Origin: Treponema sp.
GTDB lineage: Bacteria; Spirochaetota; Spirochaetia; Treponematales; Treponemataceae
DNA length: 64,000 bases
Direction of reading: 5' to 3'
NCBI GenBank assembly: GCA_017449265.1
Contig: JAFSJW010000060.1
Span: 1 to 64,000 of the forward strand
Part shown: positions 25,347 through 34,182 of the stretch, in pieces
How positions within the stretch are numbered: position 1 is the stretch's first letter
How the letters are laid out: the number at the start of each line of letters is the position of its first letter
The notes under the pieces: generated by a model
Told to the model about the DNA's origin: nothing
Database searches by the model: none
Seen by the model: the letters and a program-made list of their open reading frames with translations, nothing else
Translations under genes and position numbers: made by a program

Positions 25347-25925
25347 TTATTTTTTGAGTCTGTCACACAGGACAGTTTCATGCCCTGTAGATTTTTTAAT
25401 CTTCTTTTTGTACAGCAAAGTCCAGTTCGTCTGCCCGGCTGAATAGTCTTTGTCGATTTGCGGAAAGAACGAGCGACAAAAATATTTACCATTCTCGGAA
25501 TCTTTAGAAAGAAAAGTAAAAACATTTCTGGCTTTAACTTCATTTTTCAGCAAAAAATCTGTTTTAATCGCTGAAAACGCTTCCAGTATGGGATTATATT
25601 TAAACACAGTCTTATTACTGTCCATGATTTGTTCAAGATAAGACAAATAATCGATTCTGTCTTTGATTTTTGGATAGTATTCGGACGATTCAAAAATCTG
25701 CTTTTTCAATTTGCATTTTAGGATTCGTCTGAAAATCTGTTCCCTGCTTTCGGTCAGAATCTGACTCAAATCCTTCAGATATTGAAATCCAGCCAAGTGA
25801 AAAAAATGCATTTCCTTAAATATAATGGAAAATAAGATATTCTTATTTTTCTTTCCCAAAAGAATCAGATACTCAACATCAAGCAAATTTGCATAAGATT
25901 TTGCCACCTGCAAAATATCCGCCAT
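25347..25925 (-). CDS. PBECR4-type nuclease-like protein (putative toxin)
   Basis: I start at the ATG at 25925 (GGGAG 5-6 nt upstream), 192 residues; the longer frame to 26105 runs through a terminator and structured leader. Recognised from memory as the PBECR4 group of phage barnase/EndoU/colicin/RelE-like nucleases: YLILLGKKNKNILFSIIFKE, MHFFHLAGFQYLKDL, EQIFRRILKCKLKKQIFESS, KTVFKYNP, KTDFLLKN and CRSFFPQ. Catalytic residues are not established by me. It is preceded by its own promoter, a ~200-nt foldable RNA and an intrinsic terminator, and bounded by a 24-bp direct repeat. No protein antitoxin is adjacent. Confidence 0.75.
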   Translation of the reverse strand: MADILQVAKSYANLLDVEYLILLGKKNKNILFSIIFKEMHFFHLAGFQYLKDLSQILTESREQIFRRILKCKLKKQIFESSEYYPKIKDRIDYLSYLEQIMDSNKTVFKYNPILEAFSAIKTDFLLKNEVKARNVFTFLSKDSENGKYFCRSFFPQIDKDYSAGQTNWTLLYKKKIKKSTGHETVLCDRLKK

Positions 25926-25937
25926 CACTTCTCCCAC

Positions 25938-25972
25938 AAAAAGAAAAAGCCCCGCGCCAATCGCGAAGCTTT
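25938..25972 (-). terminator. Intrinsic terminator immediately before the PBECR4 gene
   Basis: Minus strand AAAGCTTCGCG-attgg-CGCGGGGCTTT (11 pairs including two U-G), then TTCTTTTT. The U-tract ends 12 nt before the ATG, directly abutting the Shine-Dalgarno, so most transcripts should stop before the gene. Confidence 0.85.
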
Positions 25973-26144
25973 CCATATTCCATTTTCCTTCAGCTGAAAC
26001 ATTCAGCCTACATCTGGCTTTTGGTAAATGGAGAACCGTCGTCAGACTTTGCAAAGCACAGCACTCCCAGATTCTACACTTTGCTTTAAATCGCCTAACA
26101 GACACTCAAGTTGCCTGCCGCCTTGATTGGCAAGGACTTATCGC
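25938..26144 (-). ncRNA. Structured leader RNA upstream of the PBECR4 gene
   Basis: About 205 nt from the predicted start near 26144 to the terminator. Hand folding gives a 5' hairpin (TTGCC/GGCAA, 26133-26111), a middle stem GCAAAG/CTTTGC (26084-26079 with 26056-26051), and a three-way-junction-like domain: CCATTT (26031-26026) with AAATGG (25985-25980) enclosing AGCC/GGCT (26019-26005) and the palindrome TTCAGCTGAA (25998-25989). The terminator completes it. It matches no RNA family I know. It could be an antitoxin or attenuator RNA. Confidence 0.5.
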
Positions 26145-26149
26145 ATATG

Positions 26150-26178
26150 AATATAACACAGCCCCGCACTGCCGTCAA
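26150..26178 (-). promoter_or_regulatory. Promoter of the PBECR4 leader RNA
   Basis: Minus strand TTGACG (26178-26173), 17-bp spacer, TATATT (26155-26150). It lies just inside the right copy of the 24-bp repeat, so the cassette carries its own promoter. Confidence 0.7.
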
Positions 26179-26194
26179 TACACTGTTCAGTAGG

Positions 26195-26218
26195 AATCAT
26201 TTTCCGTCCACCACGATT
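26195..26218. repeat. 24-bp perfect direct repeat, right copy
   Basis: Encodes the last residues of ParC (VVDGK), its TGA stop and the adjoining bases; identical to 25323-25346. The repeat unit is 872 bp. Confidence 0.95.
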
Positions 26219-28167
26219 CCGGCCGTCTCTTTCTGGGACAAGCGCACGCCCAGCGTCTTAGGGCCTTTCTCCTCAAAGTCCGAAGCCCGGAACGACTCCT
26301 CAAGGACTTTCATCCTCGGTTTTTTCTCGTACAAGAGCGTGAACGAGAAATCTTCCCGAGTATCAACATGGAGCACTTCCGTTCCTTCCGGCGCAAGGAA
26401 ATAATCCCTGTTCAGAATCCAGCTCGGAATGCGGCAGCGTTTTATGGATGCGATTTTTGTTTTCTCATCGCGGAAAATCACCGTGAAAAGAGTCTTTGAT
26501 ATAATCTCCTTCTCCGCTTTCTGGCAGAACACCATGCCCTTGTCGATGAACATTTTGTCAGGAACATCGAATGCAGAGTACAGTCCGTTCTTTCGCACCA
26601 CAAGGATTCGGTCGTAAGGGGAGACTTTCATCACTTCCTCGCCGCCGGAAACATTTTTTCCCAGATACCCTTTGTCGTCGTAGCGCAAGCTCAAATCGCT
26701 CCGCACGATTTCTTTCACATCGATTGAATTGAATTTCATCACTTTTGTCTTTCGGTTCGTGTTGAAATCAAAGAAAACTGCGTTCGGATTTGAGAGCTTT
26801 GTTTTCTCCTTTGACTCAGACTCAAGTTTTTTGATTTTCTCAGACATCGCATCAAGATACGAAACCGCATATGCCACAAGATTTTTCAATAGCTTTGCGA
26901 TTTCTTTGAGCCTTTTGTTTATCGCCTGAACTTCCTGCCTGTTTTTGTTTATGTCGTAGAGCGATATTCGTCGAATCGGAATTGAAAGAAGATGCTCCAC
27001 ATCATCTTTCGTGATAGCGCGCACAAGCTCCGACTTGAACGGCTCGAATCCGGAAATGACAGCCTTGTTCACAGCCTCCTGAGTTTTCATCTCCTCGATT
27101 GACTTGTAAATTCTTTCCTCAATAAAAATCCGCTCCAAAGTACGCAAGTGGAGCTTCTCCATAAGGGATGCCCTCTCAAACTCAAGCTCGTCCTTCAGGA
27201 TTCCTTGAAGCTGGTTCGCATGGTATTTGATTACTTCGCTGACCGTCATCTGAACGGGCATGTTGTCCTTTATGACAAGAAGATTACAGCTTACGCTTTG
27301 CTCGCAGTCCGTGAACGCATAGAGCGAGTCGGCAACATCCTTCGCACGAGTCCCCCGCGGAAGAGAAACCTCAATGGCAGCGTGGTCGCTAGAATAATCA
27401 GTGACCGACGATATTTTTATCTTCCCGTTTTTTGCCGCGTTCGTGATTGAAGCCGTAAGGCTCTCTGAATTGCTCGGGTACGGAAGTTCCGTAATCATAA
27501 TTTTTCTTTCGTCCGAAAGGTCGAATTTTGCCCGAGTTATGATTTTTCCGAGTCCATCCTTGTAGTCGGTCAAATCCACAAGACCGCCCGTAGGAAAGTC
27601 CGGATACAAAACGAACGGCTCTCCGAGCAGGCATTTTTTCTCAGCATCGATTACCTCAAGGATATTATGGGGCATGATTTTTGTGTTCATTCCTACGGCA
27701 ATACCCTCGGCGGCCGTAATCAAGACGAGCGGGAGCTTTGCGCGGAAAACGACAGGCTCTTTTGAGCGTCCGTCGTAGCTGTCAACGAATTTCGTTATGT
27801 TGGGGTTATAGAGAATGTCCTTTGCGAGCGGAAGAAGGCGGCACTCAATGTATCGGGTGGCAGCCGCCTCGTCCCCGGTAAAAATGTTTCCGTAATTTCC
27901 CTGTCTCTCGATGAAATATTCCTTGTTCGCAAGCACAACGAGCGCGCCTCCAATAGACGCATCTCCGTGGGGGTGGTAGTTCATCACCTGCCCCACCACT
28001 TTTGCCACCTTGTGCATAAGGCCGTTGTCCATGTCAATAAGAGTCTGCATAATTCGCCGCTGCACGGGCTTGAAGCCGTCCTCAATCGCGGGGATAGCCC
28101 TGTCACGCACAACATAGCTTGCGTACTCGATGAAATTTTTGTCAAAAATATTCTTCACATAAGCCAT
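26197..28167 (-). CDS. parC: Type IIA topoisomerase subunit A (ParC-like)
   Basis: 656 residues. The DNA-cleaving Tyr106 is in AAATRYIECR after Arg105, with GFKPVQRRIM (31-40) and NYHPHGDASI (63-72) forming the active-site helix region. The protein is shorter than typical GyrA and its C-terminal ~150 residues lack a clear six-bladed GyrA box, so topoisomerase IV subunit A fits better. It should decatenate and relax DNA as a heterotetramer; the B subunit is not in the window. An extended -10 lies 9 bp before the ATG. The 3' end is duplicated at 25323-25346. Confidence 0.85.
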   Translation of the reverse strand: MAYVKNIFDKNFIEYASYVVRDRAIPAIEDGFKPVQRRIMQTLIDMDNGLMHKVAKVVGQVMNYHPHGDASIGGALVVLANKEYFIERQGNYGNIFTGDEAAATRYIECRLLPLAKDILYNPNITKFVDSYDGRSKEPVVFRAKLPLVLITAAEGIAVGMNTKIMPHNILEVIDAEKKCLLGEPFVLYPDFPTGGLVDLTDYKDGLGKIITRAKFDLSDERKIMITELPYPSNSESLTASITNAAKNGKIKISSVTDYSSDHAAIEVSLPRGTRAKDVADSLYAFTDCEQSVSCNLLVIKDNMPVQMTVSEVIKYHANQLQGILKDELEFERASLMEKLHLRTLERIFIEERIYKSIEEMKTQEAVNKAVISGFEPFKSELVRAITKDDVEHLLSIPIRRISLYDINKNRQEVQAINKRLKEIAKLLKNLVAYAVSYLDAMSEKIKKLESESKEKTKLSNPNAVFFDFNTNRKTKVMKFNSIDVKEIVRSDLSLRYDDKGYLGKNVSGGEEVMKVSPYDRILVVRKNGLYSAFDVPDKMFIDKGMVFCQKAEKEIISKTLFTVIFRDEKTKIASIKRCRIPSWILNRDYFLAPEGTEVLHVDTREDFSFTLLYEKKPRMKVLEESFRASDFEEKGPKTLGVRLSQKETAGIVVDGK

Positions 28168-28176
28168 AGATTTCAG

Positions 28177-28185
28177 ATTTTATCA
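28177..28185 (-). promoter_or_regulatory. parC extended -10, leaderless type
   Basis: Minus strand TGA-TAAAAT, an extended -10, with no good -35. The hexamer (28182-28177) ends 9 bp before the ATG at 28167. Confidence 0.4.
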
Positions 28186-28227
28186 CAAAAATCAATTTTC
28201 TGTGGTAGAATTGACTAGGAGATTTTT

Positions 28228-29061
28228 ATGAAGATTTTGATAAGACCACATGACATCGGGAAAGGCACTGCCGACTGGCTCGGAAAGACCGCGCATGAAT
28301 GGGGCTTCGATGGAGTTCAGCTCGCAATCGCCAAAGCCGTTGAGGGGCAGAACGGAAACCCGGGAACACTTACGCCCCAAGTCGTTTCCGAGATTCGGGA
28401 CGGATTCAACTCCCACGGCGTTGAGATTCCGCTTCTTGGCGCATACTTCAACCCGGTCCACTCGAATAAAGAGAAAGTTCGGGCAGGAGCTGAGAAATAT
28501 GCAGACCACTTGCGCCACGCCGCAGAATTCGGGGCAAAGTTCGTGGCAAGCGAAACTGGCAGCTACAATGATGACAAATGGACCTACAACCCGAAGAACC
28601 AGACTGAGGAAGCGTTCCAGGAAGTAAAAAAAATCTTTGCGCCAATGCCAGCCATAGCAAAAGAAAGCGGCGTTTGCATGGCTCTTGAGGGCGCGTGGGG
28701 GCACTGTATGTATAAGCCCGAGATGCTAAAAAGGCTCGCCGACGAGATTGACCCCGGACAGGAGAATTTCAGGTTCATCGTTGACATATACAACTATCTG
28801 TACATTGGAAACTATGAGAAGCGGGCAGATATTTTTGAAACAGCAATGAAACTTTTCAAAGGAAAAATCTGCGGCTTCCACATGAAGGATTTTGTCGTAA
28901 GCGGAGAAGAGCTTGTCTTTGCGCCGCTCGGACAAGGAATTATGGGCTGGAAGGACTTCCTTCCTGTAATAAAGAAAGAATGTCCTGACGCCTACTTGAT
29001 TTTTGAGGGAGTTGTCGATGTTCCGGCATCTCTTGAGTTCATCCGCGGAATCGTAGAATAA
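28228..29061 (+). CDS. Sugar phosphate isomerase/epimerase (TIM barrel)
   Basis: 277 residues of the AP-endonuclease-2/xylose-isomerase-like fold. Visible features are KTAHEWGFDGVQLA, a metal-site-like MALEGAWGH, FIVDIYNYL, CGFHMKDFV and LGQGIMGWKDFL, ending LIFEGVVDVPASLEFI. These place Glu, Asp, His and Glu at the usual metal positions of this family. The substrate is unknown. AGGAG precedes the ATG by 6 nt. It stands alone, divergent from parC. Confidence 0.85.
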   Translation: MKILIRPHDIGKGTADWLGKTAHEWGFDGVQLAIAKAVEGQNGNPGTLTPQVVSEIRDGFNSHGVEIPLLGAYFNPVHSNKEKVRAGAEKYADHLRHAAEFGAKFVASETGSYNDDKWTYNPKNQTEEAFQEVKKIFAPMPAIAKESGVCMALEGAWGHCMYKPEMLKRLADEIDPGQENFRFIVDIYNYLYIGNYEKRADIFETAMKLFKGKICGFHMKDFVVSGEELVFAPLGQGIMGWKDFLPVIKKECPDAYLIFEGVVDVPASLEFIRGIVE

Positions 29062-29082
29062 AAATCCAGAACGAATGTTAGG

Positions 29083-29928
29083 CTAAGAATCTTCATCAAG
29101 CTGAACATTCGTTTCGGCAATTTTGCCCTCCACAGCGGAAGCAGCTGCGTCCACGCTTTCAGCTTCCGTCTGCTCCGCATTTTCAGAATCGATATTTTTC
29201 TTAAAAAGCCTTGCATATAAAAGCTTAATAATATAGAAGAGAAAGGGAAAGAGCAAAAAGATTTTCAGCGGATTTTTGATGACTTCCAGCCGGAACTCAT
29301 GCCCTTTGTCAAATGTTTTTTCGCTCGGACGGCGCACGCGCTCGGAAAAAATCCCGATTATGTCCCTGTAATACAAGAAAACGCTGTCCTTGAATTTGTT
29401 CCGCCTGTTATATGCCCACAAGTTCTTCTCTTTTATTCCGTCGCTTACAAGGACAAGGGCAGGCGAAGATTTGTAAAGACCCGTAACAATATCGTCTTCT
29501 ATTGATTTTGGATAATATCCGATGTAGCGGCCTACAATCTGCAAGCCAGAGAAAGTCGTGCGCACATTTTTTTCCGCCGTAAGAAGAGCTTTTTTCCGGC
29601 CTCCGAACAAAAACAATGATTTTGAGTAATTCTCAAGCGTTGACAAAAGTGAAATTGTTGTTGTAAACGGATTGTAGCGGACAGGAATCTCTTTTTTCAG
29701 AATCTTTGCGCCAAAAAGAATCGTCTTTGAAATCGGAAGTATTATGCTCGCGTTTTTCAGACACTCGCAAAGCGCGGAATTTTTCCTGCTCGCCTTTATC
29801 AAATCCCAGATTGTCAGGAACACAATCTGCTTCGTTCCTTTTTTTTCAAGAACGGAAAGGAATTCTTTCTCAAGTTCCTCAACTTTCAAAACATCTACAG
29901 GAACACCTAAAATCTCAATTCTGTTCAT
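29083..29928 (-). CDS. WecG/TagA/CpsF-family glycosyltransferase (GT26)
   Basis: 281 residues. The family pattern begins IEILGVPVDVLKVEELEKEF and continues LFLFGGRKKALLTAEKNVR, VGRYIGYYP and LVLVSDGIKEKNLWAYNRR. GT26 enzymes add a sugar to a polyprenyl-linked precursor at the inner membrane. A hydrophobic helix near residues 220-240 (FLLFPFLFYIIKLL) and an acidic tail are additions to the usual core. The canonical catalytic Asp of the NxDG motif (here NLTIWDLI-like region) is not obvious. It starts 1 bp after rsmE. Confidence 0.8.
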   Translation of the reverse strand: MNRIEILGVPVDVLKVEELEKEFLSVLEKKGTKQIVFLTIWDLIKASRKNSALCECLKNASIILPISKTILFGAKILKKEIPVRYNPFTTTISLLSTLENYSKSLFLFGGRKKALLTAEKNVRTTFSGLQIVGRYIGYYPKSIEDDIVTGLYKSSPALVLVSDGIKEKNLWAYNRRNKFKDSVFLYYRDIIGIFSERVRRPSEKTFDKGHEFRLEVIKNPLKIFLLFPFLFYIIKLLYARLFKKNIDSENAEQTEAESVDAAASAVEGKIAETNVQLDEDS

Positions 29929-29929
29929 T

Positions 29930-30730
29930 TTACTCTCTTCCCAGACCTGACAGCTCCGATTGCAAGACAGCTATACCGTACAGGCTGGCAGTTTCGCATC
30001 GCAATATATTAGTATCGAAATGAATTACGGAAAACCCGCTCTTTTCCAAAAAATCAATTTCACCCGGACTGATTCCGCCCTCGCTGCCACAAGCGATGCA
30101 CGCAGCATCGAAAGGCTCTTTTCTTCCCTCAAACGCCTTCTTCATCGTGCGGGACTTTTCGTTCCGCTCATACATCACGCACGAAAAACAATTGCCCTCG
30201 TTTCCCTGAACGCGCTCTTTCCAAAGCTCCACGGCCTTTTCAAGCGGAACGCAGCATCCTAGCTCCGTGGGAACAGGAGAGCCGCTTTGCTGGCGGGCTT
30301 CTTTTATGATTCTCTCAAAACGCTCGGAGTTGAAATTGATTTTTCCCGCACCAGCCGCAGAATAATCTGACTGCACGGGAATTATCCGAGAAACTCCGCA
30401 CTCAGCCGCCTGACGGACAATCAGCTCGGCTTTTTGAGCTTTTGGCACGAACATAAAAAGCCATATCTCAGTTCTTGCGGAGTAATCGGACTGGTTCTCG
30501 CCCCCACTCTGCCCAAACTCAGTGTCCACGCAAATTTGCAGCACGATTTTTTTCGCCCTGTCATCAACTACGCACACTGTAGAATTGGAAAAAGAGCCGT
30601 CAGGAAGCCTGACGCTTACCATGTCGCCGGCTCTCATGCGCAGAACATTCCTGAGATAACGAAAATCTTTCCCGATTATCTCAAGAAGACCGTCATCGCC
30701 AAACGATTTGTTTGAAACATACTGCCTCAT
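29930..30730 (-). CDS. rsmE: 16S rRNA m3U1498 methyltransferase
   Basis: SPOUT-type SAM methyltransferase acting on U1498 of 16S rRNA. In 266 residues: FRYLRNVLRMRAGDMV N-terminal RNA-binding part, ELIVRQAAECGVSRIIPVQS, FERIIKEARQQSG, and the knotted cofactor site ACGSEGGISPGEI followed by NILRCETASLYGIAVLQ. It is in a tight minus-strand run proS-ctp-rsmE-wecG-like. Confidence 0.93.
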   Translation of the reverse strand: MRQYVSNKSFGDDGLLEIIGKDFRYLRNVLRMRAGDMVSVRLPDGSFSNSTVCVVDDRAKKIVLQICVDTEFGQSGGENQSDYSARTEIWLFMFVPKAQKAELIVRQAAECGVSRIIPVQSDYSAAGAGKINFNSERFERIIKEARQQSGSPVPTELGCCVPLEKAVELWKERVQGNEGNCFSCVMYERNEKSRTMKKAFEGRKEPFDAACIACGSEGGISPGEIDFLEKSGFSVIHFDTNILRCETASLYGIAVLQSELSGLGRE

Positions 30731-30742
30731 ATATCAACAAAG

Positions 30743-32251
30743 CTACTTCTTGTCCTTGGAATCTTTTGACTCGGCAAGGAGAGCTGCATCCTGAAGCTCT
30801 TTGAGCGTCTTTGTCTTTTTGACCAGCTTCTGGAAATTCTCCTTAGTAAGAATGTTTATTGCCTCGTTGAGCTGAACATCATAGTCCAAATCATAAAGCA
30901 TAGCCCCTTTAGTCCTGTTCACTTCGTTTCTGACCAGCTTGCGAAGAGAAGCATCGTCAATAGACGGGTACTTTTTCTTCAGGTCTTTTGCATAAGACGA
31001 AATGTCATCCTCGCTCATTCCTGCATGAGAAGCAACATATTTTGAAATCTCATCTGCTTTCATAAGCTCAAGGTACTGCTTCTCCCCATCCTCGCTCAGA
31101 ACAGGGAAAAGAATCTCCCTGTCAGGCGGAATTCCGATTTTGTCGATGTTTACATCGGAAGGAGTATAGTAACGGGCAATCGTCATTTTTACGCCCTCAG
31201 TCTTTGAGAACGGCCATACAGTCTGAACAGAGCCTTTTCCGTAAGTTCTCTGCCCCACAAGATACGCCAGATGATAATCTTTGAGCGCGCCGCTCAAAAT
31301 CTCCGACGCGGAGGCAGAGCCTTTGTTAATCAGAACGACGATTGGCGTTCCTTTCATAAATGTAGTATTCTTTGGGCTAGCGGTGAACACCTGGTTCTGG
31401 TACTCAATGCGAGACTTTGTTGATACAATCGGGCCGCTGTCGATGAATTTGTCCGCAATGTCTGCCACGCTCGTAATAAGACCGCCAGGATTGTTCCGCA
31501 AATCGATTATTACGCCGGACACGCCCTCTGCTTTGAACGAGTCAATCGCCTCCTGAGTGTGCTCCACAGTCTGCGGAGTAAACTGAATAAGCCTCATGTA
31601 GCCGAGTTTTGTTTTCTGCCCAACAGGAATGATTCCGTATTTTACGACAGGAACTTCAATCAACGCCCTTGTAAGCGTGACAGGGAACTCCATGTTCTGA
31701 CCACGCCTTATTACGATGTGAACTTCCTCGCCCACAGGTCCGCGAAGCTTGTCAAGGACTTCCTCCATTGTGATTGTGGAGGTGTCTATTCCTTCAACGG
31801 AAATAATAAGGTCGCCCGGCTGTATTCCAGCGCGGAACCCCGGCGTGTCTTCCATCGGAGAAGTTACCTCAACATAAGCCGGCTTATCGGAAGTTGATTC
31901 AAATGACTTGGATATGTAAAGTCCCACGCCGCCGAAGCTGCCCTCCGTTGTATCGGAAAGGCTTCTCATTGCCTCAGAGTCAAGGTAGAGCGAATACGGG
32001 TCGTTCAGCGACTCGAACATTCCCTTGAGCGCGCCCTTGTACAATGTCTCGGCATCAACCTCATCAACATAGTACTGCTGTATGAAGTCCATCAGCGCGC
32101 CCACCATCTCAGTATACTGCCGCCCCCGTTTGGCTCCGTTCTTTGCCGTCTCGCTCTGGGACTGCGCGAAACACTGCGATGTGAAAATCGTCAGGACGAT
32201 GATACCTGCCGCTTTGGCAATTTTCTTCGTAACGGACTCTAGATTAATCAT
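30743..32251 (-). CDS. ctp: Carboxyl-terminal processing protease (S41)
   Basis: Exported serine protease that trims or degrades envelope proteins. 502 residues: a signal sequence (AAGIIVLTIFTSQCFA), a PDZ domain at ~100-185 (GGVGLYISKS, AGIQPGDLIISVEG), and the S41 core with nucleophile Ser in GSASASEILSGAL and general-base Lys in YGKGSVQTV. The C-terminal ~120 residues are a charged helical extension. AGGAG precedes the ATG and overlaps the end of proS's downstream gap (12 bp), so it is cotranscribed with proS. Confidence 0.93.
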   Translation of the reverse strand: MINLESVTKKIAKAAGIIVLTIFTSQCFAQSQSETAKNGAKRGRQYTEMVGALMDFIQQYYVDEVDAETLYKGALKGMFESLNDPYSLYLDSEAMRSLSDTTEGSFGGVGLYISKSFESTSDKPAYVEVTSPMEDTPGFRAGIQPGDLIISVEGIDTSTITMEEVLDKLRGPVGEEVHIVIRRGQNMEFPVTLTRALIEVPVVKYGIIPVGQKTKLGYMRLIQFTPQTVEHTQEAIDSFKAEGVSGVIIDLRNNPGGLITSVADIADKFIDSGPIVSTKSRIEYQNQVFTASPKNTTFMKGTPIVVLINKGSASASEILSGALKDYHLAYLVGQRTYGKGSVQTVWPFSKTEGVKMTIARYYTPSDVNIDKIGIPPDREILFPVLSEDGEKQYLELMKADEISKYVASHAGMSEDDISSYAKDLKKKYPSIDDASLRKLVRNEVNRTKGAMLYDLDYDVQLNEAINILTKENFQKLVKKTKTLKELQDAALLAESKDSKDKK

Positions 32252-32263
32252 ACTCTTTTTCTC

Positions 32264-34114
32264 CTAGGCCTCAAGCTTTGAAAGCTCGTTCTTAACGAAC
32301 TCAGCCGCCCTCAAAGCAGCCTCTTCCTGCGGAACAAGCTCAAAGCTGTCTTCCGAGCGCGGCTTGAATTCCACATTCGGAAGATTCTTGTCACCGACAG
32401 TGATTCTAAGAGGAATTCCGATAAGCTCCATGTCCGCAAACTTAACTCCAGGGCGTTCGTTCCTGTCATCAAGAAGTACTTCCACACCAGCTTTTTTCAG
32501 CTCCTCGTAAATTTTTTCGGCGACTTCCTTCATTTTTCCGTCATATTTAATCGGAACGATGCAGACCTGGAAAGGAGCTACGCTCATAGGCCATATTATT
32601 CCTTTCTCATCGTTATTGCCTTCGATGATTGATGCAAGGGTTCTGTCAACCCCGATTCCGTAGCAGCCCATCGTAGGCTCCGCCGGCTTTCCGTCCCTCG
32701 CAAGGAACGACACTTTCATCGATTTTGTGTATTTGTGACCGAGCTTGAAAATATGACCAAGCTCGTTTCCTTTCTTCGTGTAGAATGTACTGCCGCAGCA
32801 AGCGCACTTATCGCCAGCCTTGACAAGGCGGACATCCCTGTTGATGAACGGAACAAAATCACGCAGCGGCTCGACATGCTTCACATGGAATCCGTCTTTT
32901 CCGCTTCCTGCAATAGCGTCATGCATCACAGCTTCAAAACTTCCGTCTTTGCTTGTAGTTACAACAGAATTGTCAACTATGAGAGGGCATTTTACTGTTA
33001 CAGGACCTACGAAACCATGCGGCGCACCTGCAATCTGAAGGACTTCATCAGATTCGGCAAGAACAACCTCGCTCGCCTTAAGAGCGGCCGCAAGTTTTGC
33101 CTCGTTCACATCAAGGTCTCCGCGGATAAGAACGCACGCATAGGAAACAGGATAATAATCACCAGCCGCATCTTGAACGCGCTTCAAATCCTTGCAATAC
33201 GGGGCATCGCTCAAATCAAGGGAAGAATTTATAACTCGGTAAACAAGAGCCTTTATGAAACGCCTTGACGACTCGCCGAAGAATTTCTCCATATCCTCGA
33301 TTGAGAACACATTAGGAGTGGCAACTTCCTCAATAGGAAGCTCAGTTTTTCCTGGAACAACTCCGTCTTTTGCGGAAGGCTCGTCGGCCATACACTCCGC
33401 TTTCTCAACATTCGCGGCGTAACCGCACTTATCGTTAGGACAGATAATCAGAGTGTCGTCGCCAATCGGAGATTCAACCATGAATTCTTCAGAGCCGCTT
33501 CCGCCCATTGCGCCCGAATCCGCGCGCACAGGAATAATTTTCAGCCCGAGCCGCTTGAATATTCTGAAATAAGCCTTTTCGTAAGCCTTGTAAGATTCGT
33601 CCAAAGACTCATCGTCCGCGTTCATCGTGTACGCATCGGCCATGATGAACTCACGCCCGCGCATTACGCCGTACCTCGGGCGGATTTCGTCCCTGTACTT
33701 GGTGTTAATCTGGTACAAATTGACAGGGAGCTGTTTGTAAGAGTCAAGCCCGTCGCGGACAATAGCGGTGAACGCCTCCTCTGCCGTAGGAGAAACAACC
33801 ATGTCCTGCTCGGCGCGGTTCTTTGCCTTGAGCATCTGGGGTCCCATCGTCTCCCATCTGCCCGACTCTTTCCACAAATCGCCCGGAACGATTACGGTAG
33901 GCTTGAACTCAAGCCCGCCCGCAGTTTCATTCCATTCCTCGCGAATGATATTCTCAAGTTTTTGAAGAGAGCGGACACCAAGAGGAAGATATGTATAAAG
34001 TCCGTTGCCAAGTTTTCTTGTGATTCCGGCGCGGAGCATGAGCTTGTGGCTTTCAATCACAGCCTCGCCAGGAGCTTCGCGCAAAGTAGAAATATAGAAT
34101 TGTGATGCTTTCAT
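32264..34114 (-). CDS. proS: Prolyl-tRNA synthetase, bacterial type
   Basis: 616 residues, class II synthetase. Motif 1 region EESGRW-like WKESGRWETMGPQM, motif 2 RPRYGVMRGREFIMADAYT, motif 3 GCYGIGVDRTLASII, and a full INS editing insertion between motifs 2 and 3 mark the bacterial ProS. The C-terminal anticodon-binding domain (APFQVCIVPIKYDG, VEVLLDDRNERPGVKFADME) is intact. No T-box or Shine-Dalgarno precedes it; a promoter ends 9 bp before the ATG. Confidence 0.96.
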   Translation of the reverse strand: MKASQFYISTLREAPGEAVIESHKLMLRAGITRKLGNGLYTYLPLGVRSLQKLENIIREEWNETAGGLEFKPTVIVPGDLWKESGRWETMGPQMLKAKNRAEQDMVVSPTAEEAFTAIVRDGLDSYKQLPVNLYQINTKYRDEIRPRYGVMRGREFIMADAYTMNADDESLDESYKAYEKAYFRIFKRLGLKIIPVRADSGAMGGSGSEEFMVESPIGDDTLIICPNDKCGYAANVEKAECMADEPSAKDGVVPGKTELPIEEVATPNVFSIEDMEKFFGESSRRFIKALVYRVINSSLDLSDAPYCKDLKRVQDAAGDYYPVSYACVLIRGDLDVNEAKLAAALKASEVVLAESDEVLQIAGAPHGFVGPVTVKCPLIVDNSVVTTSKDGSFEAVMHDAIAGSGKDGFHVKHVEPLRDFVPFINRDVRLVKAGDKCACCGSTFYTKKGNELGHIFKLGHKYTKSMKVSFLARDGKPAEPTMGCYGIGVDRTLASIIEGNNDEKGIIWPMSVAPFQVCIVPIKYDGKMKEVAEKIYEELKKAGVEVLLDDRNERPGVKFADMELIGIPLRITVGDKNLPNVEFKPRSEDSFELVPQEEAALRAAEFVKNELSKLEA

Positions 34115-34123
34115 AACAATTCT

Positions 34124-34152
34124 ATTCTATTGGAATTTTCCGCTTGTTACAA
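34124..34152 (-). promoter_or_regulatory. proS promoter, leaderless type
   Basis: Minus strand TTGTAA (34152-34147), 17-bp spacer, TAGAAT (34129-34124), 9 bp before the ATG. The -35 lies in an inverted repeat GCTTGTT/AACAAGC (34143-34164) that may also end the ABC operon. Confidence 0.5.
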
Positions 34153-34182
34153 CTTGAACAAGCATAAGAACGAATCAAAACG

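Noticed and set aside
25926..26105. N-terminal extension of the PBECR4 protein
   Set aside because: The extension would be encoded by the structured leader and terminator; the start at 25925 has a good ribosome-binding site.
34115..34182. T-box leader before proS
   Set aside because: The promoter ends 9 bp before the start codon, leaving no leader.
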